A stretch of DNA of 5,388 nucleotides. Origin: Deltaproteobacteria bacterium. GTDB lineage: Bacteria; Bdellovibrionota; O2-12-FULL-43-9; JACQJE01. The number at the start of each line of letters is the position of its first letter. The stretch's first letter is position 1. Under the pieces are notes generated by a model. The model did no database searches and was not told the origin of the DNA. It saw only the letters and a program-made list of their open reading frames with translations. The stretch spans positions 1-5,388 of the forward strand of contig JACQJE010000077.1 of the NCBI GenBank assembly GCA_016205125.1, written 5' to 3'. Positions 1-5,388 of the stretch are shown in pieces. A program made the translations under genes and the position numbers.

Positions 1-151
1 CAGGGAAATTGTCTGCCATTGCCATCATGGAGGCCGGTCAGCGCGCGCCGTCGCCTTCCTAAAAGAGCGGGGTTTTAAAAGGGCCAAGAATCTCACCGGC
101 GGCATTCATGAATGGGCGGAGAAGATCGATTCCTCTCTTCCGAAATATTGA
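1..151 (+). CDS. Rhodanese-domain sulfurtransferase, C-terminal fragment (5' end outside window)
   Basis: The reading frame is open from base 2 to the TGA at 149-151 and encodes 49 residues. It contains the rhodanese active-site loop CHHGGRS at bases 20-40: the catalytic cysteine that carries the persulfide, then a six-residue loop ending in arginine. After the loop come the typical helix and the closing NLTGGIHEW motif (bases 89-115). The ending SSLPKY resembles the PSVPRY-type tail of small bacterial rhodaneses and of rhodanese domains that follow a monothiol glutaredoxin. Rhodaneses move sulfane sulfur from a donor to a thiophilic acceptor, usually in the cytoplasm. The N-terminus is missing, so I cannot tell a stand-alone domain of about 110 residues from the C-terminus of a longer fusion. 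A second cysteine lies two residues before the catalytic one (bases 14-16). The gene converges on the next one, 28 bp away, with no recognisable terminator hairpin in the gap. Confidence 0.88.
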   Translation, partial: REIVCHCHHGGRSARAVAFLKERGFKRAKNLTGGIHEWAEKIDSSLPKY

Positions 152-179
152 ATTGATCCGCAGTAGAAAAGCAGGAAAC

Positions 180-2171
180 TTAAGACTTCATCTTCTCGGC
201 GCGCTCCAGCGCCGCGTCAAAAATCATCCCCAGCATTTCGTGATAGGGGATTCCATCAAACTCCGCCATGATCGCAAGCTTTCCATCCCATGTCCAGCCG
301 GGATTCGGATTGACTTCCAGCAGTTTCATAGTGCCGTTTTCATCTGCCCGGAAGTCAAAACGAGCGTAGTCGCGGCATCCAAGCCGTTCGTAGAGAAGAA
401 GGGAATAATCAATCATCGTCTGCCGCTCTTCAAGGGAGAGTTTGGTTTTTACGAATTTCACTTGTGTCCAGTAGCTCGACTTCGGATCCCATTTTGCCTC
501 GTATCCGCAGATTTTCGGCATCCCTTCTTCGAGTTCTGAGTAGTCGATCTCGATGATCGGGAGGACAGTCAATGAGAGCCCCGGATTGCCGATGATTCCT
601 ACGCTGTACTCCTTCCCGGTGAGGAACTCCTGAATGAGGACAGGAGTGAGATAGCCGAGCTCACGCCGGAGCTTGGAGACGCGTTCACTCAGTGATGCCG
701 GGTCCGTGATGACCGACGATGTTGTGATTCCCGCGCTTCCGTCCGCATAGTTGGGTTTGACTAAGACAGGAAAATCCGACGGCATGGAAATCGAGGTATC
801 GTTGACCCCAATAAATGTTTCCAGCGGCACTGGGATATTAAATTGTTCCGCAATGGCTCTGACCGCCGCCTTGTCGTAGCAGAGGGCTAGGCAGGCAGGG
901 TCTGCTCCGGAATAGGGGATATCGAGAAGGTCGAGGAGGGCAGGAATATGGAGTTCCTTGAAGGCGTCGTTTCTAAAGCCCTCGTCGCAGAAATTGATGA
1001 CGAAAGTTGGCCGCTCTTTGATAATCTTATCGAGAATCACACGGTGATCATCGCAGTAGCTAAATTCATAACGTTTCAGTTTTTCCAGAGAGTCTTTAAA
1101 TCGCTGTACTGCTACCAAATCATCTTCGGTCAGACGGTTGTCTTTTTGAATATGGTCTTCCTGGGAAGAATCGCCCAGCAGAATAAGCGCAGGATGTTTC
1201 CTGGTCGAGACCTTTGGTACGCGGTACTCCATAGGGGTGAAGGCCGTGATGAGGAAACGTCTCGCCATCATCCCAGGGTCATCAGAGCGCAAGCCAGCTT
1301 CGACAATGTTGTCGTGGAATGTAATGCGCGTGAATCCGGCTTCAGTCAGGAGCTTTCTCAGCTGTTCCTGAGTGAAGAGCCTCTCCGCGTAAAACTGATC
1401 GACAATGACGCCGCGGGCCGAATGAATCACCACCTCCCGGGTAATCAGGCGGTCACTTGTTTTTGAGAGGGAGCGCTCCCGGCAGACCATGTGCTGTTTG
1501 TCAATCCATTCCCAGGAGCGGGGTTGAAAATGGCTCCGCTGGTACTCCCCATCTGTAATGTCTAAAACAATCGGCTTGTTTTCTTTCAGGAGCCGGTGAC
1601 ATGCTTTGAGGACAGACACATCATCCTCAACAGAGTCAAAATAGCCAAAGCTGTTGCCCAGGATGAGGATGGAATCGAAGGTCCCTTCCGAGTAAAGGCG
1701 GTTTAAGTTTCGCACCTCGCGTTCATGAAAGCGGATTGCAAGCCCCATTTTTTTTGCCCTGCCGCGCGCAATACGAATCAGAGAGCGGGAGTTGTCGACC
1801 CCTTCGATATTGGCGAGTCCACGCTTCGCCAGCTCCAGCGTATGTCTCCCCTGTCCGCAGCAGAGGTCCAGGATTTTGTCTGAAGGGCCGATTTTTGCCA
1901 CGTCGACAATGCGGTCCACCTCCAGCGTGGTGAGCTCCTGATCTTCGACCACATCGGCATCGGTCTTGAGATACATCGCATTGAAGAGATTCTTCCACCA
2001 CTCTGACGGAAGATGGCTCTCCAGGTCAGAAATGGGCCCCAATGTGAGTCTCTTCTTTGGTTTCTGGGTGTTGCTATTCTCTTTTGGCTGGTCTTTCTGA
2101 GGTTTGGCAGGAGCTTTATCGGGTTGTTCGTCTGTAGTCACTGTTTCTTGCGCCCCTGTGGATCTATCCAT
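180..2171 (-). CDS. Fusion of class I SAM methyltransferase and D-Ala-D-Ala-ligase-like ATP-grasp enzyme
   Basis: This 663-residue protein has three parts. Residues 1-45 are a hydrophilic K/Q/P-rich tail without a signal peptide. Residues about 50-315 are a Rossmann-fold methyltransferase: SAM motif I is LDLCCGQGRH (101-110), D126 in GVDNS is the expected ribose-binding acid, and NSFGYF (173-178) and VLDITD (202-207) are the later core motifs. Residues about 325-655 resemble D-Ala-D-Ala ligases: a Ddl-type N-domain (about 327-445), K472 in VKPNYADGSAGI, EFLTGKEYSVGI (515-526), EAK at 558-560, ARFDFR (603-608) and LLEVNPNPG (617-625). D606, E619 and N621 match the Mg-binding triad, so ligase activity (ATP-driven joining of a carboxylate to an amine) is likely. 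G478 and W561 replace the Ser and Tyr that line the second-substrate pocket of E. coli DdlB, so the substrate is probably not D-Ala-D-Ala. The start at 2171 has GGGAGG 8 nt upstream (plus-strand 2180-2185). It is probably cytoplasmic. The physiological substrate is unknown. Confidence 0.9.
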   Translation of the reverse strand: MDRSTGAQETVTTDEQPDKAPAKPQKDQPKENSNTQKPKKRLTLGPISDLESHLPSEWWKNLFNAMYLKTDADVVEDQELTTLEVDRIVDVAKIGPSDKILDLCCGQGRHTLELAKRGLANIEGVDNSRSLIRIARGRAKKMGLAIRFHEREVRNLNRLYSEGTFDSILILGNSFGYFDSVEDDVSVLKACHRLLKENKPIVLDITDGEYQRSHFQPRSWEWIDKQHMVCRERSLSKTSDRLITREVVIHSARGVIVDQFYAERLFTQEQLRKLLTEAGFTRITFHDNIVEAGLRSDDPGMMARRFLITAFTPMEYRVPKVSTRKHPALILLGDSSQEDHIQKDNRLTEDDLVAVQRFKDSLEKLKRYEFSYCDDHRVILDKIIKERPTFVINFCDEGFRNDAFKELHIPALLDLLDIPYSGADPACLALCYDKAAVRAIAEQFNIPVPLETFIGVNDTSISMPSDFPVLVKPNYADGSAGITTSSVITDPASLSERVSKLRRELGYLTPVLIQEFLTGKEYSVGIIGNPGLSLTVLPIIEIDYSELEEGMPKICGYEAKWDPKSSYWTQVKFVKTKLSLEERQTMIDYSLLLYERLGCRDYARFDFRADENGTMKLLEVNPNPGWTWDGKLAIMAEFDGIPYHEMLGMIFDAALERAEKMKS

Positions 2172-2286
2172 TGTGCGTGCCTCCCAAGCATGAACTCTAT
2201 CTTCCGCTTACATAAATAAAGAAAATTGTGCAATAGATTTTTCGATAAATCGCGTATTTTAACGAATTTTTCGCCTGTCCAACATG

Positions 2287-2305
2287 TCGCTTTTCTGACA
2301 AGCGA
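2287..2305. repeat. Short perfect inverted repeat in the divergent intergenic region
   Basis: TCGCTT (2287-2292) and AAGCGA (2300-2305) form a perfect 6-bp inverted repeat around a 7-nt spacer. It lies in the 207-bp divergent region, about 115 bp from the methyltransferase/ligase start and 75 bp from the mazG start. It could be a small operator or chance: a 6-bp repeat of this kind is not rare. No T-tract follows on either strand, so it is not a terminator. Confidence 0.25.
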
Positions 2306-2341
2306 TGGATCAAGAGATACTATGGCTGATGGCAATTCCAG

Positions 2342-2370
2342 ATGACTTTGTTTGACCTTTCCACTATAAA
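2342..2370 (+). promoter_or_regulatory. Candidate sigma-70-type promoter for mazG
   Basis: ATGACT (2342-2347) matches the -35 consensus at four of six positions and TATAAA (2365-2370) matches the -10 consensus at five of six, with an ideal 17-bp spacer. Transcription would be expected to begin around 2376-2379, at or next to the mazG ATG. That fits the lack of a Shine-Dalgarno sequence before that ATG and suggests a leaderless mRNA. This rests on consensus matching in an AT-rich stretch only. Confidence 0.4.
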
Positions 2371-2378
2371 AGCATCCT

Positions 2379-3200
2379 ATGACTCAAGATGCGACACAAA
2401 GACCCCGACCCCCTGCAGACGATCTCCCCCCGTTGGAGCGCCTGGTAGAGATGATGAAGATTTTGAGAGGCGCCAACGGATGCCCCTGGGATCGCGAACA
2501 GACTCCGGAATCGATTACTCCGCATATGGTGGAGGAGGTGTATGAATTTATTGAGGCGCTTGCGGAAGGGGATGTGAATGCCGCGAAGGAAGAGCTTGGG
2601 GATTTGCTCCTTCTCGTCATCTTTCAGGCTCAGATGGCAGCAGAGGGGGGTCGGTTTACGATCGGGGATGCGGCCGCTGGTATCTCTGAAAAGTTGATCC
2701 GCCGGCATCCCCATGTTTTTGGCGACGTAGAGGTCAAAGACAGTGCAGAGGTGGTCCGAAACTGGTCGAAGATTAAGCAGAAAAAAGAGGGGAGAAAGAG
2801 CGTCCTGGAAGGAGTGCCCAAATCTCTTCCCGCTCTCCAGCTCGCTCAGCGGACCACCGAGAAAGCGAGTCGCGCCGGTTTTGACTGGAAGAGCGCTGAA
2901 GGGGTCATCCATAAGGTGGAAGAGGAGATCGCTGAATTTAGAGAATCGCTCAGCAGCCAGGATAAGGTCATGATGGAGCATGAATTAGGAGATCTCCTCT
3001 TTTCTCTGGTCAATTTAAGCCGGCATCTCTCCCTTGATCCGGAAGGGGCCCTCAGAAAGACTGTCTGGCGCTTTGTCAAACGCTTTGAATATATCGAGCA
3101 GGAGCTTTCAAAACGGGGAAAGGTTCCGCACGATACTCCCCTCGAAGAGATGGAATTGCTCTGGGAAGAGGCGAAAAAACAGGAGTCCCCCTCACCCTGA
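2379..3200 (+). CDS. mazG: Nucleoside triphosphate pyrophosphohydrolase MazG (tandem domain)
   Basis: MazG hydrolyses (d)NTPs to the monophosphate and pyrophosphate. It is a cytoplasmic house-cleaning enzyme, and in E. coli it also counters (p)ppGpp build-up. The 273-residue product is close to the usual length (E. coli about 263). The first domain begins with LERLVEMMKILRG (19-31) and CPWDREQT (35-42), followed by the metal-binding pair EEVYE (52-56) and EELGD (71-75), then RRHPHVFGD (108-116) and NWSKIKQKK (128-136). The second domain repeats the metal site with EEEIAE (181-186) and ELGD (202-205). Both sites keep their acidic residues. The ATG at 2379 is the first start after an in-frame TAA at 2367, but it has no Shine-Dalgarno sequence. 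The next Met codons (residues 25-26) would cut into the conserved N-terminus. No MazE/MazF toxin-antitoxin genes are adjacent. The last few codons and the stop lie inside a REP-like repeat, so the extreme C-terminal tail is probably repeat-derived. Confidence 0.95.
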   Translation: MTQDATQRPRPPADDLPPLERLVEMMKILRGANGCPWDREQTPESITPHMVEEVYEFIEALAEGDVNAAKEELGDLLLLVIFQAQMAAEGGRFTIGDAAAGISEKLIRRHPHVFGDVEVKDSAEVVRNWSKIKQKKEGRKSVLEGVPKSLPALQLAQRTTEKASRAGFDWKSAEGVIHKVEEEIAEFRESLSSQDKVMMEHELGDLLFSLVNLSRHLSLDPEGALRKTVWRFVKRFEYIEQELSKRGKVPHDTPLEEMELLWEEAKKQESPSP

Positions 3201-3224
3201 CCCTCTCCCGCAAGGGGAGAGGGG
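3187..3224. repeat. REP-like GC-rich palindromic repeat overlapping the mazG stop
   Basis: CCCTCTCCC (3201-3209) and GGGAGAGGG (3215-3223) form a perfect 9-bp stem with a 5-nt loop. It is preceded by CCCCTCACCCTGA, and that TGA (3198-3200) is the mazG stop codon. The arrangement of CCCTCACCC, ACCCTCTCCCGCAAGGGGAGAGGGG resembles a repeat type I know to be scattered through many bacterial genomes. When translated it gives recurring peptides such as PDPLPQGERG or PLAGEGQGEG, and both appear here in non-coding frames. The hairpin may stabilise the mazG mRNA 3' end or weakly terminate transcription, but no U-tract follows on either strand. Confidence 0.75.
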
Positions 3225-3243
3225 AAACTAACGCGAGGAGATC

Positions 3244-3301
3244 CCCGACGCGCCTTTCTGGCGCTGGAGATGACGATGCGCGTCGGGTCGGCCATCTCCA
3301 G
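3244..3301. repeat. Two interleaved perfect inverted repeats in the mazG/cyclophilin convergent gap
   Basis: Stem A pairs CCCGACGCGC (3244-3253) with GCGCGTCGGG (3278-3287), 10 bp perfect. Stem B pairs CTGGAGATG (3264-3272) with CATCTCCAG (3293-3301), 9 bp perfect. The left arm of B lies inside the loop of A and its right arm outside, which is H-type pseudoknot topology. A third hairpin, GCGCC (3250-3254) with GGCGC (3260-3264), would compete with both. No T-tract follows, so an ordinary intrinsic terminator is not supported. The element fills most of the 121-bp gap between two convergent genes. It could be a bidirectional mRNA 3'-end structure or a copy of a dispersed palindromic repeat. Confidence 0.7.
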
Positions 3302-3321
3302 ATAGGCATAACGGGACTAGG

Positions 3322-3945
3322 TCAACGGCGCTCGATTGTGAGCTTTTCAATCACGACGTTTTTGAGCGGTTTATCATTGGAATTTTTCTCGACGCGGGCA
3401 ATTTTGTGAACGACATCGATCCCTTCGGTCACTTCTCCAAAAACGGTGTGACGGTTATCCAGCCACGGTGTCGCCCGCTCTGTGATAAAGAATTGGCTCC
3501 CGTTGGTGTTGGGTCCGGCATTGGCCATGGAGAGGACGCCCGGCTTGTCATGGCGGAGAGAGGGGTGAAACTCATCTGCAAATTCGTAGCCTGGACCCCC
3601 ACTGCCATCACCGAGGGGGTCTCCCCCCTGAATCATAAAATCCGGGATCACGCGGTGAAAGAGGAGGCCGTTATAGAAAGGTCTTTTGATCTTTTTGCCC
3701 GTCTCCGGATCGAGAAACTCTTTCGTTCCTTCCGCTAAGCTGGCAAAATTGGCAACCGTGACTGGAGCTTTGTCAGGAAAGAGTCTTACAGTGAAATTTC
3801 CAATCGAGGTTTTAAAGTGAGCGTACATTTCCATGGGTTCCCCTTTTTTAGCGGTTTGAGAAGGATGTTTTGAGGTCCATTGCCAAATTCCAAATGCAAC
3901 AATGACGACCCCTGCGAGGATTAGAAATGCTCTTGTCCTATTCAT
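3322..3945 (-). CDS. Membrane-anchored or exported cyclophilin-type peptidyl-prolyl cis-trans isomerase
   Basis: The enzyme catalyses cis-trans isomerisation of X-Pro bonds and assists protein folding. The 207-residue product starts with MNRTR, then a hydrophobic segment (about 6-22), then a short hydrophilic linker (23-40). The segment is either a signal anchor or a signal peptide. No lipobox cysteine is present, so it is not a lipoprotein. The cyclophilin domain (about 41-206) keeps the catalytic set by comparison with human CypA: R98, F103, M104 and Q106 in [13 protein letters not shown] (96-108), N142, Q151 and F153 in NGSQFFIT (148-155), W161, and H166 in NRHTVFG. It should therefore be active, most likely on the outer face of the inner membrane. 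The chosen start has AGGGAG 9 nt upstream (plus-strand 3955-3960). The VWA gene lies upstream on the same strand, 97 bp away. An alternative in-frame start at Met38 would give a soluble form. Confidence 0.95.
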   Translation of the reverse strand: MNRTRAFLILAGVVIVAFGIWQWTSKHPSQTAKKGEPMEMYAHFKTSIGNFTVRLFPDKAPVTVANFASLAEGTKEFLDPETGKKIKRPFYNGLLFHRVIPDFMIQGGDPLGDGSGGPGYEFADEFHPSLRHDKPGVLSMANAGPNTNGSQFFITERATPWLDNRHTVFGEVTEGIDVVHKIARVEKNSNDKPLKNVVIEKLTIERR

Positions 3946-3973
3946 TTTGAATTTCTCCCTGTCTGTTTTACTT

Positions 3974-4002
3974 TTTAAAAATTAAACTGATCGGAACATC
4001 AA
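3974..4002 (-). promoter_or_regulatory. Candidate sigma-70-type promoter for the cyclophilin gene
   Basis: On the minus strand, TTGATG (plus 3997-4002) matches the -35 consensus at four of six positions and TTTAAA (plus 3974-3979) matches the -10 consensus at four of six, with a 17-bp spacer. It sits in the 97-bp gap after the VWA gene and would give a leader of roughly 20 nt containing the ribosome binding site. If real, the cyclophilin gene can be transcribed independently of the VWA gene. Support is consensus matching only. Confidence 0.35.
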
Positions 4003-4043
4003 TTTAGCGGGGAAGGAATTGTTTGGCAAGATTCATCTGCGGA

Positions 4044-5375
4044 TCAAGGTTCCACTGAGGCGATGGACCTCACCTGGATCTCATCGAAGTAGGCAGGCAG
4101 TTCTTTGTGAGTATCGGCCAGCACATAGCTTACACTGGGGTGCGTATGATTGTATGCGTAGAGGCGGAGTTTAGGATTAAATTTGAGAAAGCTCTGTGTG
4201 CTGAGCTGATCCCATTTTTTTCCATCGAAACTGGCAAAGAGTAAATATTCCCGTCCCTTTTTTCTGATTTTGAAATAGACGGTGTCTTTTTCCGCGACAA
4301 ACTCTTTTTTCCGGTGGTTTTCTACATTTTCGACAAGGGTGTAAGAGTCTCCCAATTTCGTGCTCCATCCAAAGGAGCGATAATTGCCGCTCCCGTCGCG
4401 GTAGCCGCCGAAGAAAAACAACATATATTTATCTTCCTTTTCGGTTAACGCGATGCCAAAGTTCTGAGTGCGGGCCACCTGCCCGGAGACCTTTGCCTCG
4501 ATTTCATAGTCATCACTCGGGAGTTGTCCCTGCCATTCGAGTTGGTTGAGCATGACTTTCTGCGCGGCGGCTCCGCCAGCTGGAGCTCGTTCGGTCATTG
4601 GCCTGGAAAGAATGACAAGAGCCCCCTTTTCCAATACCCATCGTTCAGGATCCTCGTTGAGGAATTTCCAGTAGGGCTTGAGTTGATCTCCCTCGAACGA
4701 TTCTGACAGGATCGTTTTGGAAACCTCTTTGACTGCAGCGGCCTTGACTTGCTGCAGAGCCGTTTTGAGTTCAGCAGTGTTCTTTGCGGAAAAGTATTGA
4801 CCGCATCCTGCTCCCGCAACAGAGGCGAGCTGTTTTGCTACTTCAGGACTCACTGCAAAACCGACGACGTGTACCTGAAAATCGATCCCTTTGGCGCAGA
4901 GTTCCTTCGCGACAGAGACAGGATCGCCTCCACAGCTTTCCTCGCCATCGCTGAGCAGAATGATCCGCTTCGGGCCGGTGAGTTTTTCGAGTTGCTGTCC
5001 GGCAATCTTGAGAGTCGCTGCGATCGGAGTCTTTCCTTTGGCCTGGATGCCAGAGAGTTTGGCTTTAATAGCGGCCGCGGTGTCGGCACCCGTGGTGACA
5101 GCCGTTTCGATATCTTTGCAGTCCTCATCTTTTCTGTGCCCATAGACAATCAAGCCGAGATTTCCAGGGAGATCGCTTACCAGTGAAGCCCCTTCGGACC
5201 TCGCGGTCAGGATCATCGGCTGTCCATCGAGCTTGCGGTTCATACTGCCGGAGGCATCGAGGATCAGGATCGTATTAGGCGTTGCCTGTTCAGAAAAAAG
5301 CACCCTCTCGGTGGAGATCAGTGCGATGAACAGGATGATCAGACCGAGAACAAATAAGGCATAGCGCGTCTTCAT
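4044..5375 (-). CDS. Exported von Willebrand factor A (VWA) protein with C-terminal concanavalin-like domain
   Basis: The 443-residue product has a basic N-terminus and a hydrophobic segment (about 6-21), so it is a signal peptide or membrane anchor placing the rest outside the cytoplasm. The VWA domain (about 34-212) has a complete metal-ion-dependent adhesion site: DASGSM (40-45; D40, S42, S44), T116 in KGKTPI and D143 in LSDGEE (142-147). Such domains bind protein partners through a divalent metal. Cysteines C86, C148, C160 and C191 could form disulfides outside the cell. Residues about 222-436 are rich in beta strands and aromatics (for example YMLFFFGGYRDGSG, 317-330) and start with SFEGDQLKPYWKF. 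This resembles concanavalin A-like/DUF1349-type beta-sandwich domains, some of which bind carbohydrate. AAGGAG lies 6 nt before the ATG (plus-strand 5382-5387), which supports the start. The ligand is unknown. The VWA call is sure, the C-terminal fold less so. Confidence 0.92.
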   Translation of the reverse strand: MKTRYALFVLGLIILFIALISTERVLFSEQATPNTILILDASGSMNRKLDGQPMILTARSEGASLVSDLPGNLGLIVYGHRKDEDCKDIETAVTTGADTAAAIKAKLSGIQAKGKTPIAATLKIAGQQLEKLTGPKRIILLSDGEESCGGDPVSVAKELCAKGIDFQVHVVGFAVSPEVAKQLASVAGAGCGQYFSAKNTAELKTALQQVKAAAVKEVSKTILSESFEGDQLKPYWKFLNEDPERWVLEKGALVILSRPMTERAPAGGAAAQKVMLNQLEWQGQLPSDDYEIEAKVSGQVARTQNFGIALTEKEDKYMLFFFGGYRDGSGNYRSFGWSTKLGDSYTLVENVENHRKKEFVAEKDTVYFKIRKKGREYLLFASFDGKKWDQLSTQSFLKFNPKLRLYAYNHTHPSVSYVLADTHKELPAYFDEIQVRSIASVEP

Positions 5376-5388
5376 TTTTTTCTCCTTC

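Noticed and set aside
108..539. A 143-codon plus-strand open frame
   Set aside because: It overlaps the rhodanese end and lies antisense to the ATP-grasp C-terminus, whose motifs are unmistakable. It has no recognisable domain, so it is a shadow frame.
180..1200. Canonical Ddl or a Van-type glycopeptide-resistance ligase
   Set aside because: The residues near the second substrate differ from both, there are no vanH/vanX-like neighbours, and the fused methyltransferase is atypical.
948..1466. A 172-codon plus-strand open frame
   Set aside because: It lies entirely antisense to the middle of the methyltransferase/ligase gene and shows no domain.
2256..2282. Minus-strand promoter for the methyltransferase/ligase gene (TTGGAC and TAAAAT)
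   Set aside because: The -35 matches at only three of six positions and the spacer is 15 bp. This is too weak to list, though the gene's promoter probably lies in this region.
2352..2370. TTGACC followed by TATAAA as a promoter
   Set aside because: The spacing is only 7 bp, far below the roughly 17 bp needed. The pair starting at 2342 fits better.
2364..2981. A 205-codon minus-strand open frame
   Set aside because: It is antisense to conserved MazG motifs in both domains, so coding constraint belongs to the plus strand.
2379..3200. A mazEF toxin-antitoxin locus
   Set aside because: MazG is present alone. Neither MazE- nor MazF-like frames flank it.
3201..3223. Classical intrinsic terminator for mazG
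   Set aside because: The 9-bp stem is strong, but no T-rich tract follows on either strand.
2846..3309. Minus-strand open frames of 149 and 77 codons crossing the end of mazG
   Set aside because: They are held open by the GC-rich palindromes and antisense mazG. Their PLAGEGQGEG-like peptides are typical spurious translations of such repeats.
4749..5186. A 145-codon plus-strand open frame
   Set aside because: It is antisense to the VWA metal-site region and has no domain or convincing start.

Overview
The window carries five protein genes, all bacterial in style, with about 50-55% G+C, Shine-Dalgarno-type start sites for at least three genes, and short intergenic gaps. An inner-membrane-anchored or exported cyclophilin and an exported VWA protein point to a Gram-negative-type bacterium. 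Nothing here fixes the phylum. Nitrospirota or a deltaproteobacterium-like lineage would be my guess, at low confidence. I see no RNA gene, CRISPR array, transposase or phage gene.

Layout. (1) Positions 1-151, plus strand: the C-terminal 49 codons of a rhodanese-domain protein, cut by the window edge. (2) Positions 180-2171, minus strand: a 663-residue protein joining a class I SAM methyltransferase to a D-Ala-D-Ala-ligase-like ATP-grasp ligase. It converges on the rhodanese gene with only 28 bp between the stop codons. (3) Positions 2172-2378: a 207-bp AT-rich divergent intergenic region with a candidate promoter reading right and a small inverted repeat. (4) Positions 2379-3200, plus strand: mazG, a tandem-domain nucleoside triphosphate pyrophosphohydrolase. 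(5) Positions 3187-3302: the end of mazG and most of the convergent gap, made of two palindromic elements. One is a GC-rich REP-like hairpin that overlaps and supplies the mazG stop codon. The other is a pair of interleaved perfect inverted repeats with pseudoknot topology. (6) Positions 3322-3945, minus strand: a membrane-anchored or exported cyclophilin-type peptidyl-prolyl isomerase. (7) Positions 4044-5375, minus strand: an exported von Willebrand factor A protein with a C-terminal concanavalin-like beta-sandwich region.

The genes do not form one obvious pathway. MazG (nucleotide pool cleaning) and the rhodanese (sulfur transfer) are housekeeping-type functions. The cyclophilin and VWA genes share a strand and an extracytoplasmic location, but 97 bp and a candidate promoter separate them, so an operon is uncertain. 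The most interesting item is the methyltransferase/ATP-grasp fusion. Its ATP- and metal-binding residues are intact, but two positions that line the second-substrate site in cell-wall Ddl enzymes are changed. It therefore looks like an active ligase for an unknown substrate rather than a peptidoglycan enzyme.
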